64,000 nucleotides of DNA from Rhynchopus euleeides. Its lineage: Eukaryota; Euglenozoa; Diplonemea; Diplonemida; Diplonemidae. The notes under the pieces are model-generated. The model searched no databases, was not told the DNA's origin, and was given only the letters and a program-made list of their open reading frames with translations. The stretch is from the NCBI GenBank assembly GCA_963210315.1, contig OY723316.1, positions 868,001-932,000 of the forward strand, given 5' to 3'. Below, one piece after another: positions 9,163 to 19,399 of this stretch. A program made the position numbers and the translations under genes. Numbering within the stretch: position 1 is the stretch's first letter; each line of letters starts with the position of its first letter.

Positions 9163-11400
9163 ACCCCCCCCCCCCTCCCCCAATCAATTCTACATTCTCC
9201 TCTTTACCCCCCACCCCCCCTCCCCACCTTTCCAAAAGGCCCGGCACCCCCTTCTCCTTCCCTCTCCACCCTTCCCTCTCCCCCTTGCTCTCAGATGTGG
9301 ACCCCAACACATATGGGATGCGGAAGATCAAAAAAAAACTCCATTTGGAGGTCTTCGCTCTAAAGCGCACACAAGTGAGACGCCTATAGCCCCAATATAG
9401 GCTGCAACTCACACACACTTTGACACAGAGCGAAGGCCTCTATTTAAAAAAGAATACTGATGTATACAACCCGGCATCAAGGAAATGGCCCCATGATGTG
9501 ATGCTCGCACCCCCCGTCCTATGCTGCACGCAACGTCCCCCTTCCCCCCTTTGCAATAACCCATTAACACCCCCCCCCCCCCCCCCCCCCCCACTCCACC
9601 CCTCCCCACCCCCAGCCGCACAGCCCAAATCTGGCATTCCTTTGCCCCTCCAAATTCAAAAGGGGGATCATCAAAACGGGGGAAAGTGGGGAGGGCGGAA
9701 AACAGGAGAGGGACTTCCCTCCGACGGCTTGCCCCAGGGGGGGGGGGTAGTGGTGATGGTGATGGTCAGAGTGGGCAGCCCAGTAGATCTATAGAGTGGG
9801 CGTGGGGTGGGAAGCTTGGTGGGGTAGAGGGACGTCGGGGGAGGGAATTCGTTCTGTTTCGTGTTGGAGGAGGAGGAGGTGGTGGTGGTGGTGGGGGGGG
9901 GGGGTGCACCTGTTTGCGACGGTCGAGATGATCTCGTCGGAACTTTGGTGGGGTGGGTGGGTGGGTGAGAGGGAGGGGGGGAGGGGGGCCTGGGAGGGAG
10001 GTGGTGGAGGTGGAGGTGGGAGAAGCCCCCCTACTACCACCACCACCACCACCACCCCCACGCCATCTCCCCCCGCACCCTCCCCCCCTCGCCCCACAGT
10101 GTCACCAGGTAGCTGGTCTGCGGCATCTCCTTCCCTCCTCCCTCCTCTTCCCCCGCCCCGCTGCTGGCATGGGTTTTTTAGGCGGTGCTTTTTTTTTTGA
10201 GCACAGGAAAGGTTTTCCGGTAACGGTAAGGAACACGGGCCATACCAACTCAGATACGGGAGCCACACTTGTGAGCAGAAAATGTCACTCCACCACAGCC
10301 AGACGTACTGGCCTCCCCCATCACATTGGAGTTGGGGCATTTGTGTGTGGAAGCGTCAACGCATCACAAACAGAATGCGAGTAAAGAGCGGCTGTACTGG
10401 ACTGACATTTTTGGAGGTGGAAGCGTCAACGCATCATTAAGGAAGAAGGAAGCACGGTTGCTACGCTTTTTGTTGTTCGTGAGGTTTTTTCACACACCAC
10501 ACACCACACCCACACCCCTCCATGCAGGTGGATTGTACACCCCTCCCTTCCCCCCCCCCCCCCCCTCGCCCCCCCCCCCCCCCCCCCCAGCCCCTTTGCC
10601 TGGCCCTTTGTCCCAACACACCTACACCCCCGCTCCCCGCCCACAAGCACTGTAGGTTCTTCTCTATCAAACTAAGGAACGCGCTCGGTGCCAGCAGGGT
10701 TCGGGTTGTCGGTGTCAAGGGTGGGGGGGGGGGGGGGGCGGGGGGCAGAAGTAAACAACAAGAGAAAAGGCCTGTCTGGCCTGTTTAGATTCGTCTCTCT
10801 CCTAGCCGACCCGGCAGGAAACAGGGTATCGCTCTTGGTTTGGCCTTCCTCGGGTATCTGTTCTTTTGGTCCGATTTTTTAACAAAGGGATACGGGATTG
10901 CCGGGGAGGTGGGTGGGGTGTGTGGCGTTTTGTTTTGTGCTTGATTTTATATTTGTTTGTGCAGACCGGGAAGGGCGGGGAGAGGTGGTATTGTAAAACC
11001 CAACACCTCGCCCCCCCATTAAACACAGCGTGCCCTGGATTGTTCTGTTTGTGCCTCTTCTCCCGACTTATATTCTCACTCAATTACCCTTCCCCCTCCT
11101 CACACCCATCCCCACCTCCCCCCCCCCCCCCCTCTCTCTCTCTCTCTCGTATCCACAAAACACAGGGAAACATACCCCGTGAAAAAAGGTTTTACGCACA
11201 GATATTCCCCTCTCTCTCTCTTTCTCTCCCACCTCCGCCATCCCCCCATTTTTTAAAAAAAACCACTTTGTCCTTTTTCCCCTCACCCAGACCACCCCCC
11301 ACCTCTTTCTGCCCTTCTTCCTAATAAATCATCACAGCAAACCCCCCTTGCGGGCTTGTTATTTCGCGGGGCTCCGTCTGCGGGATTCCATCACAACAAC
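9163..11400. other. Low-complexity intergenic region upstream of the transporter
   Basis: Contains long C-runs (9169, 9570, 10550-10590), GGT/GGA-rich DNA (9860-10020), CAC-rich DNA (10035-10075) and a CT microsatellite (11130-11150 and 11210-11230). A foldback element lies at 10279-10412 and another core motif at ~10422. No gene is supported. The pyrimidine-rich 11.1-11.3 kb stretch directly precedes the transporter and could be part of its promoter or 5' UTR. Confidence 0.55.
10279..10412. mobile_element. 134-bp foldback element with GTCAACGC core
   Basis: Left AAAATGTCACTCCA and right TGGACTGACATTTT are imperfect inverted ends, followed inward by CACAGCC and GGCTGT. The internal motif GTGGAAGCGTCAACGCATCA is at ~10348. 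Same family as 7541-7691 by core and TIR wording. Confidence 0.65.
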
Positions 11401-13110
11401 ATGTCGGTCCAAACCCTCGGCGCAGCGTGCCATCAGGATGACCCTCAACAGCACCGCCACCACGCTATCACCTCTCCGGCATCTGCGGCGCCATCCCCGC
11501 GGAGCCCGGCAGCAACCCACTCCGCATCTTCACGGTGCGTCTCCCCGATCCCAACCCCTTCGCTGCAGGCCGTGATGGCTCCCCAAACAGGGGGAGGGGG
11601 AGGTGGTGGGGACACAGCAGCAACCCTCGCTGAGGAGGCAGATGGCAACCCGCTTGCAGCACCAGCGTCGCCGGCTGGGGCTCCTGAGGATCAAGTGGGG
11701 CTTCTTGCAGCTGAGGCACCTCCAGGGGTATCTGATGGTGTGGCGGGCAGCGGTGCATCGCAGCAGGCGCCGGAGAAGGCAAGCATTCTGGCGTATTTCA
11801 AGGAGCACCCCGATCAGAGGTGGGCGGCGGTGGCGCTGCTCCTCTCGTTTGGCCTCGCGTATGTCAACGTGACTGCCTGTGTCCCCTTCCTCAGCGACAG
11901 CCTGAAGCAGGCCGGGATCGGGGAGATCGCAATCGGGTTTGTCTTCGCACTCCACTCCTTCGGGATGGTCGCGGCCACGCTGATCACCGGGAGGGTCGAG
12001 CGGTCCCAGGGCAACTCCCGCATGATGGTCTTCGGGTTTCTCCTCGCGGGCTGCACAACCGTCGCCACCGCCTTCGCCCTCGACATCTCCGGGGGCAGCG
12101 AGCAAGCCCTTCTCTGGTCCCTCCTCCTCCTCCGCTTCGCCGCAGGCTTCGGCGAGGGCCTCGCCGACACCGCCATCATGAACTACTATCAAACCCTCTT
12201 CCCCGAGGTGCTGGGGCAGATCCTGGGGCTCTCTGAAGGCATGGTCGGGCTGGGCTACGCCCTGGGCCCCCTCATCGGCGGTCTGCTGTACGACGCAGCT
12301 GGGTGGCGGCTACCCTTCCTCGTCGTCGCCTGCCCCTTCTTCGCGCTGGCCGTGGTGGTGCCGCGGCTGGTGGGGCCGGTGGAGCGGCAGGCAATCCTGG
12401 ACAGCGCCCAAGCACCGCCTGCCGCAGACCAGCCTTCGGATGTGGAGGAGGGAGGTGATGCCGAGGCGAATTCGGCGTCGCCCCGCAGGTGCCCTGCAAT
12501 CAGCTACTGCGTTGCTGCCGGGATCGCAGTGAACGGCCTGGCCTACGGCTCCACAGGCCCAGTGCTGGGGCAGCATCTCAGCGACTTCTACTCCATGTCA
12601 AAGTCAGCCGCAGGTGTTGTTTTCGGTGCGTCCGGTGTCATCTATTGGACCACGGGGCTGTTCATCGGGAATGCCTGCGACAACGCGTCGCACCGTGGGG
12701 ACTACACCGGGTATCACTTCCTGCACGGGTTTGTCGTGATGGTTGTGGGGTACGTCCTGCTTGGCCCTGTCCCGCTGCCTGAGTCGGTCGACTCCGCGCT
12801 GCATCTTGACAACCACACGGTGCAGCTGGTCGTCCTCCTCGTCGGATTCACAATTGGCACCGTGTCGATGGCCTTCTCCCTCATCGGCGGCATGGCGGTG
12901 CTGACGCTGCGGGCGCGCGATACATCCCAGGCATCTGCCCTCTTCAACGGTTCGATCAACGTTGGCTATGGGCTCGGCCCGATTCTGATGTCTGCCGTGG
13001 TGTCGGTGTCGGATTACAGGACAGCGATGGCGTCCTGCGCACTGCTGGGTGCCGTTTACTATTGCGTTGCGCTGGTGCTCATGAGGGGTGTTTTCGACAT
13101 GTCGCGGTGA
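11401..13110 (+). CDS. MFS transporter, SLC18B1/vesicular-transporter-like
   Basis: 569 residues from the ATG at 11401; an internal ATG at 11575 (residue 59) is an alternative start. The frame stays open further upstream but without an ATG. Residues ~1-135 are Pro/Ser/Ala-rich and probably cytosolic. From about residue 141 I count 12 hydrophobic helices in two sets of six, separated by an acidic, Ala-rich loop (12360-12490). Helix 5 has GLGYALGPLIGG and a nearby GEGLADTAIMNYYQTLFPE segment, the wording of the SLC18 / drug:H+ antiporter part of the major facilitator superfamily. Likely a proton-coupled exporter of small organic cations or amines in an internal or plasma membrane; the substrate cannot be read from sequence. 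No intron is evident. Confidence 0.8.
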   Translation: MSVQTLGAACHQDDPQQHRHHAITSPASAAPSPRSPAATHSASSRCVSPIPTPSLQAVMAPQTGGGGGGGDTAATLAEEADGNPLAAPASPAGAPEDQVGLLAAEAPPGVSDGVAGSGASQQAPEKASILAYFKEHPDQRWAAVALLLSFGLAYVNVTACVPFLSDSLKQAGIGEIAIGFVFALHSFGMVAATLITGRVERSQGNSRMMVFGFLLAGCTTVATAFALDISGGSEQALLWSLLLLRFAAGFGEGLADTAIMNYYQTLFPEVLGQILGLSEGMVGLGYALGPLIGGLLYDAAGWRLPFLVVACPFFALAVVVPRLVGPVERQAILDSAQAPPAADQPSDVEEGGDAEANSASPRRCPAISYCVAAGIAVNGLAYGSTGPVLGQHLSDFYSMSKSAAGVVFGASGVIYWTTGLFIGNACDNASHRGDYTGYHFLHGFVVMVVGYVLLGPVPLPESVDSALHLDNHTVQLVVLLVGFTIGTVSMAFSLIGGMAVLTLRARDTSQASALFNGSINVGYGLGPILMSAVVSVSDYRTAMASCALLGAVYYCVALVLMRGVFDMSR

Positions 13111-13427
13111 GGATGCAGCAGGAAGGGGGGCGGGGGTGGGGCGGGCGTTTTCGATAATATAAAAGCCGCGGCGTGCTGCTGGCATCTGCAAATATCCCCC
13201 GCTCCCCCCCCCGTCGCACACACACGCCCTTGCTGCAGGTGGTGATGTGTCTGCAAAGGCCTTGCACTTGTGACACAGCTTTCCTGCGTTTCCAAGCACT
13301 TCAAACCATAGAAATAAGAAAGGTCCAACAGTGCCCCCGTTGCAATTGTGCGAGCACTACCGGGGGTGATAGGCCATTGGGTGCTGATGCGCTTGGCCAG
13401 TTCTCCTTCAACTCAATCATCTTCAGA

Positions 13428-13586
13428 GGGGGCCCTCGCTACCAGTTCTCGTGCGTTCGTCTCTCGTGGACTTCTCGGGTCCGCTAATCCAGCACAGCAA
13501 GCGTGACTGAGGGAGAAAAGGTGAGCGACGGACCACTTTCCTGACTGACGGGCTATGACGAGCTGTGACTGGTAGCGAGGGCCCCC
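13428..13586. mobile_element. 159-bp foldback MITE, GGGGGCCCTCGCTACCA family
   Basis: Left GGGGGCCCTCGCTACCAG and right CTGGTAGCGAGGGCCCCC are inverted, with a 3-bp direct repeat AGA on both sides (13425-13427, 13587-13589). Other copies: 19696-19792, 56917-57025, 57818-57926, and diverged copies at 17901-18010 and 43907-44013. Confidence 0.85.
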
Positions 13587-13589
13587 AGA

Positions 13590-14630
13590 ACGATTTGACT
13601 GTGTATATATAATCGGCCGTGCTCCTCGTAGTGGCCCCTCGTGAAGCTCCCTCATCATCACAAACCACGTGTTCCACTACCTCCTCCCACTCCTGCTCGT
13701 GGGGGAACCAGGCCAGATACTCTGTCAAATTTTGAGAAGAAGAAGAAGAACGTAAATAACCCAAGATTTTTCTGTCGAACTTTATACAACTGTTACCTCA
13801 ACACGTGGGGGAAGTGAAACCCCCCCGAGGTATTTCTTAAGCACATGCATGATGCGTAAAAGTGTAGGAGTGCTTCCGACGACCTGCCTCTTTTCTGTGT
13901 GTCTAGCAATGTCGTGGTCACATGTGCTCCACACCCACATCAAAGCAGCAGGCTCTAGGGTGGTGGAAGCGTCAACGCATCATTAAGGAAGAAGGAATCA
14001 CGGTCGCTACGCTTTTCACCACCCCCACATTGTAAAAACACTGCAGTGAAACGAGGCGGGGCGCTCCCGTCGCAGATTCCGACGATTTTGCTTGTTTTTT
14101 ATTGACGCACCTTCTTCGTCGGTTCCCCGCTCCCAGATCTTCTGACGGCATTGTGGGGCAGGGGTTCTGGGGCAACAAAGACAACCCTCGTCCTCATCAG
14201 GCTGCAGGGAGTTGCTCCGGTTATGCCCCCCGCCCCCCGGATTTAGTGCACTGTGACAACATCAACAAGGCAGACTATGCCCAAATTTCCAGGATTTCCG
14301 AGAGCGACGTAGCGGCTTGTTTGTCCCCCAACCACGCTTCGTCGGATGTCAAGGAAGAAGGAAAAGGAACCCGCCCCAGATGCCAGCCGGAGGCCCCCCC
14401 CCCCCCCCCCCGCCCCACCCCGGCATAACGAGTGAAGGGAGATCATGCTTGTGCTGCCCGCTCCTTCGACTTCAATACCCCGCCCCTCCCGGCCCCGACA
14501 CAATTCAGCCCCGTGGAGGGCAGGGCCCCAGCGTGGAGCCCCCTGAGGGGGTGCACTGCTGTACACATGTCAGATGAGACGAGCAGGTTCGGATGACAGC
14601 TCGCCACACCACCGCCCTGCAGGTGAGACC
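13590..14630. other. Region upstream of family gene A
   Basis: Carries a GTCAACGC-core element (core at ~13963, followed by AAGGAAGAAGGAATCACGG, also seen at 10440 and 51315) and a C-run at 14395-14412. Only the ~30 bp immediately before the gene A start (CACCACCGCCCTGCAGG then CCATG) match the longer 5' flank shared by the other family members. No other gene is supported. Confidence 0.5.
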
Positions 14631-17600
14631 ATGCATTCCACAGGTTCCGGCCTCGGGCAGCCTGGTGGCGGGGATGCCACAGGCACAGGCCCCGCACAGC
14701 CGGCTGCACAACGTGCCCTCGACTGCGACACCGGGTGCCACTTTCTCAATAAGTCAGGCTCCGTGGTGCGGAGATCGAGTGAGGAGACTGCGGACTCTTG
14801 GATGTGTGCTGCCGAGGAGGGCGTGCGGGTGTGCATCGCGGTGCCGCGGAAGCTGATGCCGGTGGACATGGCACGGCAGCTGCGCACGCTCGCCGGGCGT
14901 GCCGTGTGTGCCGTGTGGGGTGCGGGTGCGGACGTGCTGCTGCAGGGGGACGACGAGATGGTGCGTGGCGGGCGCACTGCGGCACGTGTGTCTGTGCAGG
15001 CGACGGGGTGGCACTACATCGCGACTGTGGAGCTGGAGGCAGCGGCTGTGGCGGCAGGTGTGTGCGGCGACGTCAAGTGTCTGGCACAGGAGATGTGGAG
15101 ACGGCTGGACCCACGGCACCTCCACCTGGGCCTGGATGGGCAGCAGGCAGCCCGCCTGAAGGACGAAGACCTTGTTCCTCCTGACGAGCTGGCCCTGTTC
15201 GAGGTGCTGCGGGACAACAACCTGCTTCCACACATCTTTGCGAGGACGCAGCACACACGGCACGCCTACCTGTCGAGTTCCGAAACCTGCGCAGTGCATG
15301 ACTCTCCCTTTACGCAGAGGGTAGCAAACCGTACGCTGCGCAACATGTCATGGGAAGTGGTTGGTAAGGAGGTGAGCGGCCGCCTGCCTGTGATCCCACG
15401 TGCTGACTACCTGGGCCTGTGGCGCACCATGTTGTGGATCGACGCGAGGAACGTGACCGTCATCGATGCACCGCGGTTGTGTCCCACTGCACTCAAAGAA
15501 TCACTCGCGTCTGCCAAGAAGTGCAACGTCGAGTTGCGTAGGAATGCGATTCATGCATGCTTCAACGCCAAGGCAAACAAGGATGGAAAGGAGTACGACT
15601 ACATCGTGAGGTGTGCCTCGCAGATCTGTGGAGATGGAAAGGATGGACACCGTCGGTCCTGCTTCCCGACACGGTGCGACGAGGTTGCCGGTGTGCGTGA
15701 GGAGTTACTCTTCAACCAGAATGGGACACGTGTGAGTGACCTGACCACAAACGCCACAGGCAAGCACTACAGCCTGCCGCTTCCTGCACTGTGGGAGGCT
15801 GTGCCTGACGAGGTGGGTGTCGAGATGTCGGTGCGTGGTTCGCACGGTCGTGTCATCTTCGCTGGGAACGCACACACCGCAACACGTATCGGTCACATCA
15901 AGCCGAACTCGACTTACCGTGTCTTCGGCCCTGCTGTTTACGGGGACTCTCGCAAAGAGTTGCCATGGGGCCGTGTGCGTGTGTCAGGTTGGCAGGACAT
16001 CGACGGGCGCACACACGGCACGCCTGTCGAGGCCTTCACACTTCTGTCTTCGATGTGCCCCGAGCAATTCGGCCTGCTTACTGCCGGTGGTGTCCTCCCC
16101 AATCCGGATCCGAGTGTGGCACAACCCGCAAGCGTGCTGCCGGGTGGCGGGGATGCCACAGGCACAGGCCCCGCACAGCCGGCTGCACAACGTGCCCTCG
16201 ACTGCGACAAGGGGTACCCCGATGTCGAGGTGTCGACAGCACACGATGTGGTGCAGACATCGAGTGAGGAGACTGCGGACTCTTGGGTGTGTGCTGCCGA
16301 GGAGGGCGTGCGGGTGTGCATCGCGGTGCCGCGGAAGCTGCTGCCGGTGGACATGGCACGGCAGCTGCGCACGCTCGCCGGGCGTGCCGTGTGTGCCGTG
16401 TGGGGTGCGGGTGCGGACGTGCTGCTGCAGGGGGACGACGAGCTGGTGCGTGGCGGGCGCACTGCGGCACGTGTGTCTGTGCAGGCGACGGGGTGGCACT
16501 ACATCGCGACTGTGGAGCTGGGGGAAGCGGCTGTTGCAGGCGTGTGCGGCGACGTCAAGTGTCTGGCACAGGAGATGCGGAGACGGCTGGACCCACGGCA
16601 CCTCCACCTGGGCCTGGATGGGCAGCAGGCAGCCCGCCTGAAGGACGAAGACCTTGTTCCTTCTGACGAGCTGGCCCTGTTCGAGGTGCTGCGGGACAAC
16701 AACCTGCTTCCACACATCTTTGCGAGGACGCAGCACACACGCCACGCCTACCTGTCGAGTACCGAGCCCTGTCACATGTACTTCGCTGCTGACTCCGACA
16801 CCACAGTTGCTAACCACCCGCGACGCGACATGTCGTTCGAAGTGGTGGGTGCGGAAGAGAACAGCCGCCTGCCTGTGATCCCGCGTGCTGACTACCTGGG
16901 CCTGTGGCGCACCATGTTGTGGATCGACGCGAGGAACGTGACCGTCATCGATGCACCGCGGTTGTGTCCCACTGCACTCAAAGAAGCACTCGCGTCTGCC
17001 AAGAAGTGCAACGTCGAGTTGCGTAGGAATGCGATTCATGCGTGCTTCAACGCCAAGGCAAACAAGGAAAAGAAGAAGTACGACTACATCGTGAGGTGTG
17101 CCTCGCAGATCTGTGGAGATGGAAAGGATGGACACCGTCGGTCCTGCTTCCCGAAACGGTGCGACAAGGTTGCCGGTGTGCGTGAGGAGTTACTCTTCAA
17201 CCAGAACGGCGCACGTGTGAGTGACCTGACCACAAACGCCACAGGCAAGCACTACAGCCTGCCGCTTCCTGCACTTTGGGAGGCTGTGCCTGACGAGGTG
17301 GGTGTCGAGATGTCGGTGCTTGGTGATGTTGGTCGCATCATCTTCGCTGGGAACGCACACACCGCAACACGCATCGGTCACATCAACGGGAACTCGACTT
17401 ACAGTGTCTTCGGCCCTGTTGTTTACGGGGACTCTCGCAAAGAGTTGCCATGGGCCCGTGTGCGTGTGTCATGTTGGCAGGACATCTATGGGCACACACA
17501 CGGCACGCCTGTCGAGGCCTTCACACTGTTGCTTTCGCTGTGCCCCGAACAAGTCGGGACGCTGACTACAGGTGGTGTTCTCCCCGGCGACCGCCCGTCT

Positions 17601-17705
17601 TGCCCTTGGGTTCGCGTGGAACCCTACATTCACCCAGTTGTTTGCGTCGTCAACGCCGTCACGCAACTGGTTTATTACCGTAAATGGAATAAATCTGAAC
17701 CGTAA
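14631..17705 (+). CDS. Two-unit repeat protein, family member A (function unknown)
   Basis: Start chosen at the ATG of MHSTG because that ATG and its context recur in every family member; an in-frame ATG at 14574 is possible. The protein is a leader (~50 residues, containing QPAAQRALDCD and a D(V/T)-rich acidic part) plus a body of ~460 residues, then a second leader (from ~16138) and second body. Each body has conserved blocks: RTLAGRAVCAVWGAGADVL, LDPRHLHLGLDGQQAARLKD, a Cys-rich CASQICGDGKDGHRRSCF and GNAHTATRIGHI. No signal peptide, membrane helix or known enzyme motif is recognised. A ~35-residue window around 15273-15380 is highly variable between units. The last ~9 codons and the stop lie within the TIR of the element at 17680, so the C-terminus is probably not ancestral. 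Confidence 0.75.
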   Translation: MHSTGSGLGQPGGGDATGTGPAQPAAQRALDCDTGCHFLNKSGSVVRRSSEETADSWMCAAEEGVRVCIAVPRKLMPVDMARQLRTLAGRAVCAVWGAGADVLLQGDDEMVRGGRTAARVSVQATGWHYIATVELEAAAVAAGVCGDVKCLAQEMWRRLDPRHLHLGLDGQQAARLKDEDLVPPDELALFEVLRDNNLLPHIFARTQHTRHAYLSSSETCAVHDSPFTQRVANRTLRNMSWEVVGKEVSGRLPVIPRADYLGLWRTMLWIDARNVTVIDAPRLCPTALKESLASAKKCNVELRRNAIHACFNAKANKDGKEYDYIVRCASQICGDGKDGHRRSCFPTRCDEVAGVREELLFNQNGTRVSDLTTNATGKHYSLPLPALWEAVPDEVGVEMSVRGSHGRVIFAGNAHTATRIGHIKPNSTYRVFGPAVYGDSRKELPWGRVRVSGWQDIDGRTHGTPVEAFTLLSSMCPEQFGLLTAGGVLPNPDPSVAQPASVLPGGGDATGTGPAQPAAQRALDCDKGYPDVEVSTAHDVVQTSSEETADSWVCAAEEGVRVCIAVPRKLLPVDMARQLRTLAGRAVCAVWGAGADVLLQGDDELVRGGRTAARVSVQATGWHYIATVELGEAAVAGVCGDVKCLAQEMRRRLDPRHLHLGLDGQQAARLKDEDLVPSDELALFEVLRDNNLLPHIFARTQHTRHAYLSSTEPCHMYFAADSDTTVANHPRRDMSFEVVGAEENSRLPVIPRADYLGLWRTMLWIDARNVTVIDAPRLCPTALKEALASAKKCNVELRRNAIHACFNAKANKEKKKYDYIVRCASQICGDGKDGHRRSCFPKRCDKVAGVREELLFNQNGARVSDLTTNATGKHYSLPLPALWEAVPDEVGVEMSVLGDVGRIIFAGNAHTATRIGHINGNSTYSVFGPVVYGDSRKELPWARVRVSCWQDIYGHTHGTPVEAFTLLLSLCPEQVGTLTTGGVLPGDRPSCPWVRVEPYIHPVVCVVNAVTQLVYYRKWNKSEP

Positions 17706-17758
17706 GAAGTCCTGGACGTAATAATTCTGGACCTCGGGGGTCCAAAGCGATTGGACCT

Positions 17759-18055
17759 TTTTCGCACACAACAAGAAGAAAGCTTGTCACAGTGAAAAAG
17801 ATCGTTGGCACCGCTTTGGGTGACAAACACAATCTACCTCTTGCCTTGTTGCTATGACTGTGCGCACACTCACACCAACCTTCATCAGGCAAAACACGTG
17901 GGAGGCCTTCGCTCTGTGCCACTGTGTGTCAAACTGTGTCACTTTGCAGCCAGTGTTGTGAGGCGGCTCACCATTCCTCCCTTCTTTGCATTTCTGAGCG
18001 AAGGCCCCCGTGAGGTTTGTTCGGGCGCACAGACAACGCCTTATCTTTTTTCCGG
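17759..18055 (+). repeat. R4 dispersed repeat, copy 2, interrupted
   Basis: Matches 56408-56605 from GCACACAACA through CACGTG, then resumes with GTGAGGTTTGTTC after a 110-bp insertion; it ends around an ACAACGCCTT segment. Confidence 0.75.
17901..18010. mobile_element. 110-bp foldback MITE in an R4 copy, GTG duplication
   Basis: Left GGAGGCCTTCGCTC and right GAGCGAAGGCCCCC are inverted. The uninterrupted R4 copies at 51 and 56 kb read CACGTGAGGTTTGTTC; here CACGTG, the element, then GTGAGGTTTGTTC. That fixes both ends and a 3-bp duplication GTG (17898-17900, 18011-18013). Confidence 0.88.
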
Positions 18056-18405
18056 TCCAGAGTGGTTTGCTGTTCCCCCCAAGATCACCGGGCTTCCCCA
18101 GCCCCCTTGACTGATCTGGACCCCGCGAGTGGGGTCTGGACCCCGCTATCGGGGGTCATATGGGCGCCAAAAATAGGCAGTGCAGACTCCCGATATCAGG
18201 GGTCCAGACCCCCAACAGCGGGGGTCGCTCTGACCCCCGTCCCAGACCCCCGCTCCAGGGGGTGGGGGTCCACCGTGTGAGAAATCGGCATGTCTCGCCG
18301 AGTCCCCCAAACTGGTCTGGACCGGACAAATTCTGGACCTCGGGGGGGTCTGGAGGTGGATTGGACCTTTTTTACGGTTCAGATTTATTCCGTTTACCTA
18401 CCCTC

Positions 18406-18486
18406 CCCCTTGTAATTGTCCGCCCCCCCAAACCCCTTGTAATTGTCCGCCTCGGGGCCTCCTCGGGGGGCGGACAATTACAAGGG
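18406..18486. repeat. Hairpin repeat CCTTGTAATTGTCCGCC, copy 1
   Basis: Two direct CCTTGTAATTGTCCGCC blocks are followed by the inverse GGCGGACAATTACAAGG, giving a strong stem. The same arrangement occurs at 19215-19293. Probably a very small foldback element. Confidence 0.7.
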
Positions 18487-19214
18487 TTATACTGGGTACT
18501 AAGGCCTGCAGTGCGAGTGGTTGGGCTGGCGGGAGTTGGGGGTGTTAGGTGACCACCTAGCACCCCTGCTGATGTCGGTGGGCACCACAGAAGATGGGCG
18601 CACGAGCAGGTCATCCCGCTTGTGCCCGGCGCCACCAGGAAGCTGTGCCATACAGCAGAAAGTGGCGAGTGGTCCTCTGAGGAAACTGATCGAACCGTGC
18701 ACACCACGCTGGTTGGTTCACAGCATGCACAGGCGCACCGCGTACCCAGCCGTAGCCTGTGGTCCTCAGAGCACAACAGCCTCCTTCCATGCACACCTAA
18801 AGTGGCCCGATTCACTGCCTCGCTCTGTTGCAAGCGATGCATTGCAGGAGCGTGCTGAGCCCAACCTTCCAATCGCGGGACATCCACATCCTCTTCCGCT
18901 GAAAATTCCCAACTGTCTGCCCGACCAAGCCTGGGTGTGATTCTCCCCTCAGGGACGTATGCATCTCATGTCCACACCCTACCGTCGGGTGGGTGGCTGG
19001 GGAGGGCTGGGGCAGCAAATAATGAAGGAATGAGGCCGAGAGCGGGGCTCCGCCTGCGTGACAAGGGTCTCTTAATCACCCCTCGCTACTCCCCTCTCAC
19101 CCCCTGGGGGTGGTAGGGGTGAGTAGCGAGAGCTCTGGCCACACAGAGCGCACAAACACTATGGAATGTGCACCTGTTGTTGTGTGCACGCTGCAGCCAG
19201 TGGTACAGGCTACT
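18487..19214. other. Interval between hairpin repeats
   Basis: No gene supported. A short stretch with GAGTAGCGAG and its inverse CTCGCTACTC near 19083-19133 resembles another small foldback. Confidence 0.45.
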
Positions 19215-19293
19215 CCCTTGTAATTGTCCGCCTGACCTTGTAATTGTCCGTTTCGGCCAAAAATGCCAAAATAGGGCGGACAATTACAAGGGG
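19215..19293. repeat. Hairpin repeat CCTTGTAATTGTCCGCC, copy 2
   Basis: Same two-direct-plus-one-inverse layout as 18406-18486, with a different loop. Confidence 0.7.
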
Positions 19294-19399
19294 GTGGGTA
19301 GGTACGGTAGTTATTTTTTGAGAGTTGTGCAACAACGCAGGAAACTGTGCCAGTGCAGATCCTTGCAGAACATCACCACGCTTCATGACAGGCGCGTGG

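Larger units (their letters stand above)
17680..18397. mobile_element. 718-bp TIR element ending family gene A
   Basis: Left GGAATAAATCTGAACCGTAA (from 17686) and right TTACGGTTCAGATTTATTCC form a near-perfect inverted pair; further inward a second pair of TTCTGGACCTCGGGGG-type blocks occurs in direct orientation. Holds an R4 copy (17759-18055) that itself holds a MITE (17901-18010), plus palindromic GGGGTC/GACCCC-rich DNA (18118-18270). The target duplication is unclear. Confidence 0.7.

Noticed and set aside
13150..13165. TATA-like ATAATATAAAAG downstream of the transporter
   Set aside because: No gene or RNA follows at a sensible distance; probably chance.
16000..17135. Long minus-strand ORFs recurring opposite family genes A, B and C
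   Set aside because: They recur only because the sense genes are near-identical; no independent start context or domain.
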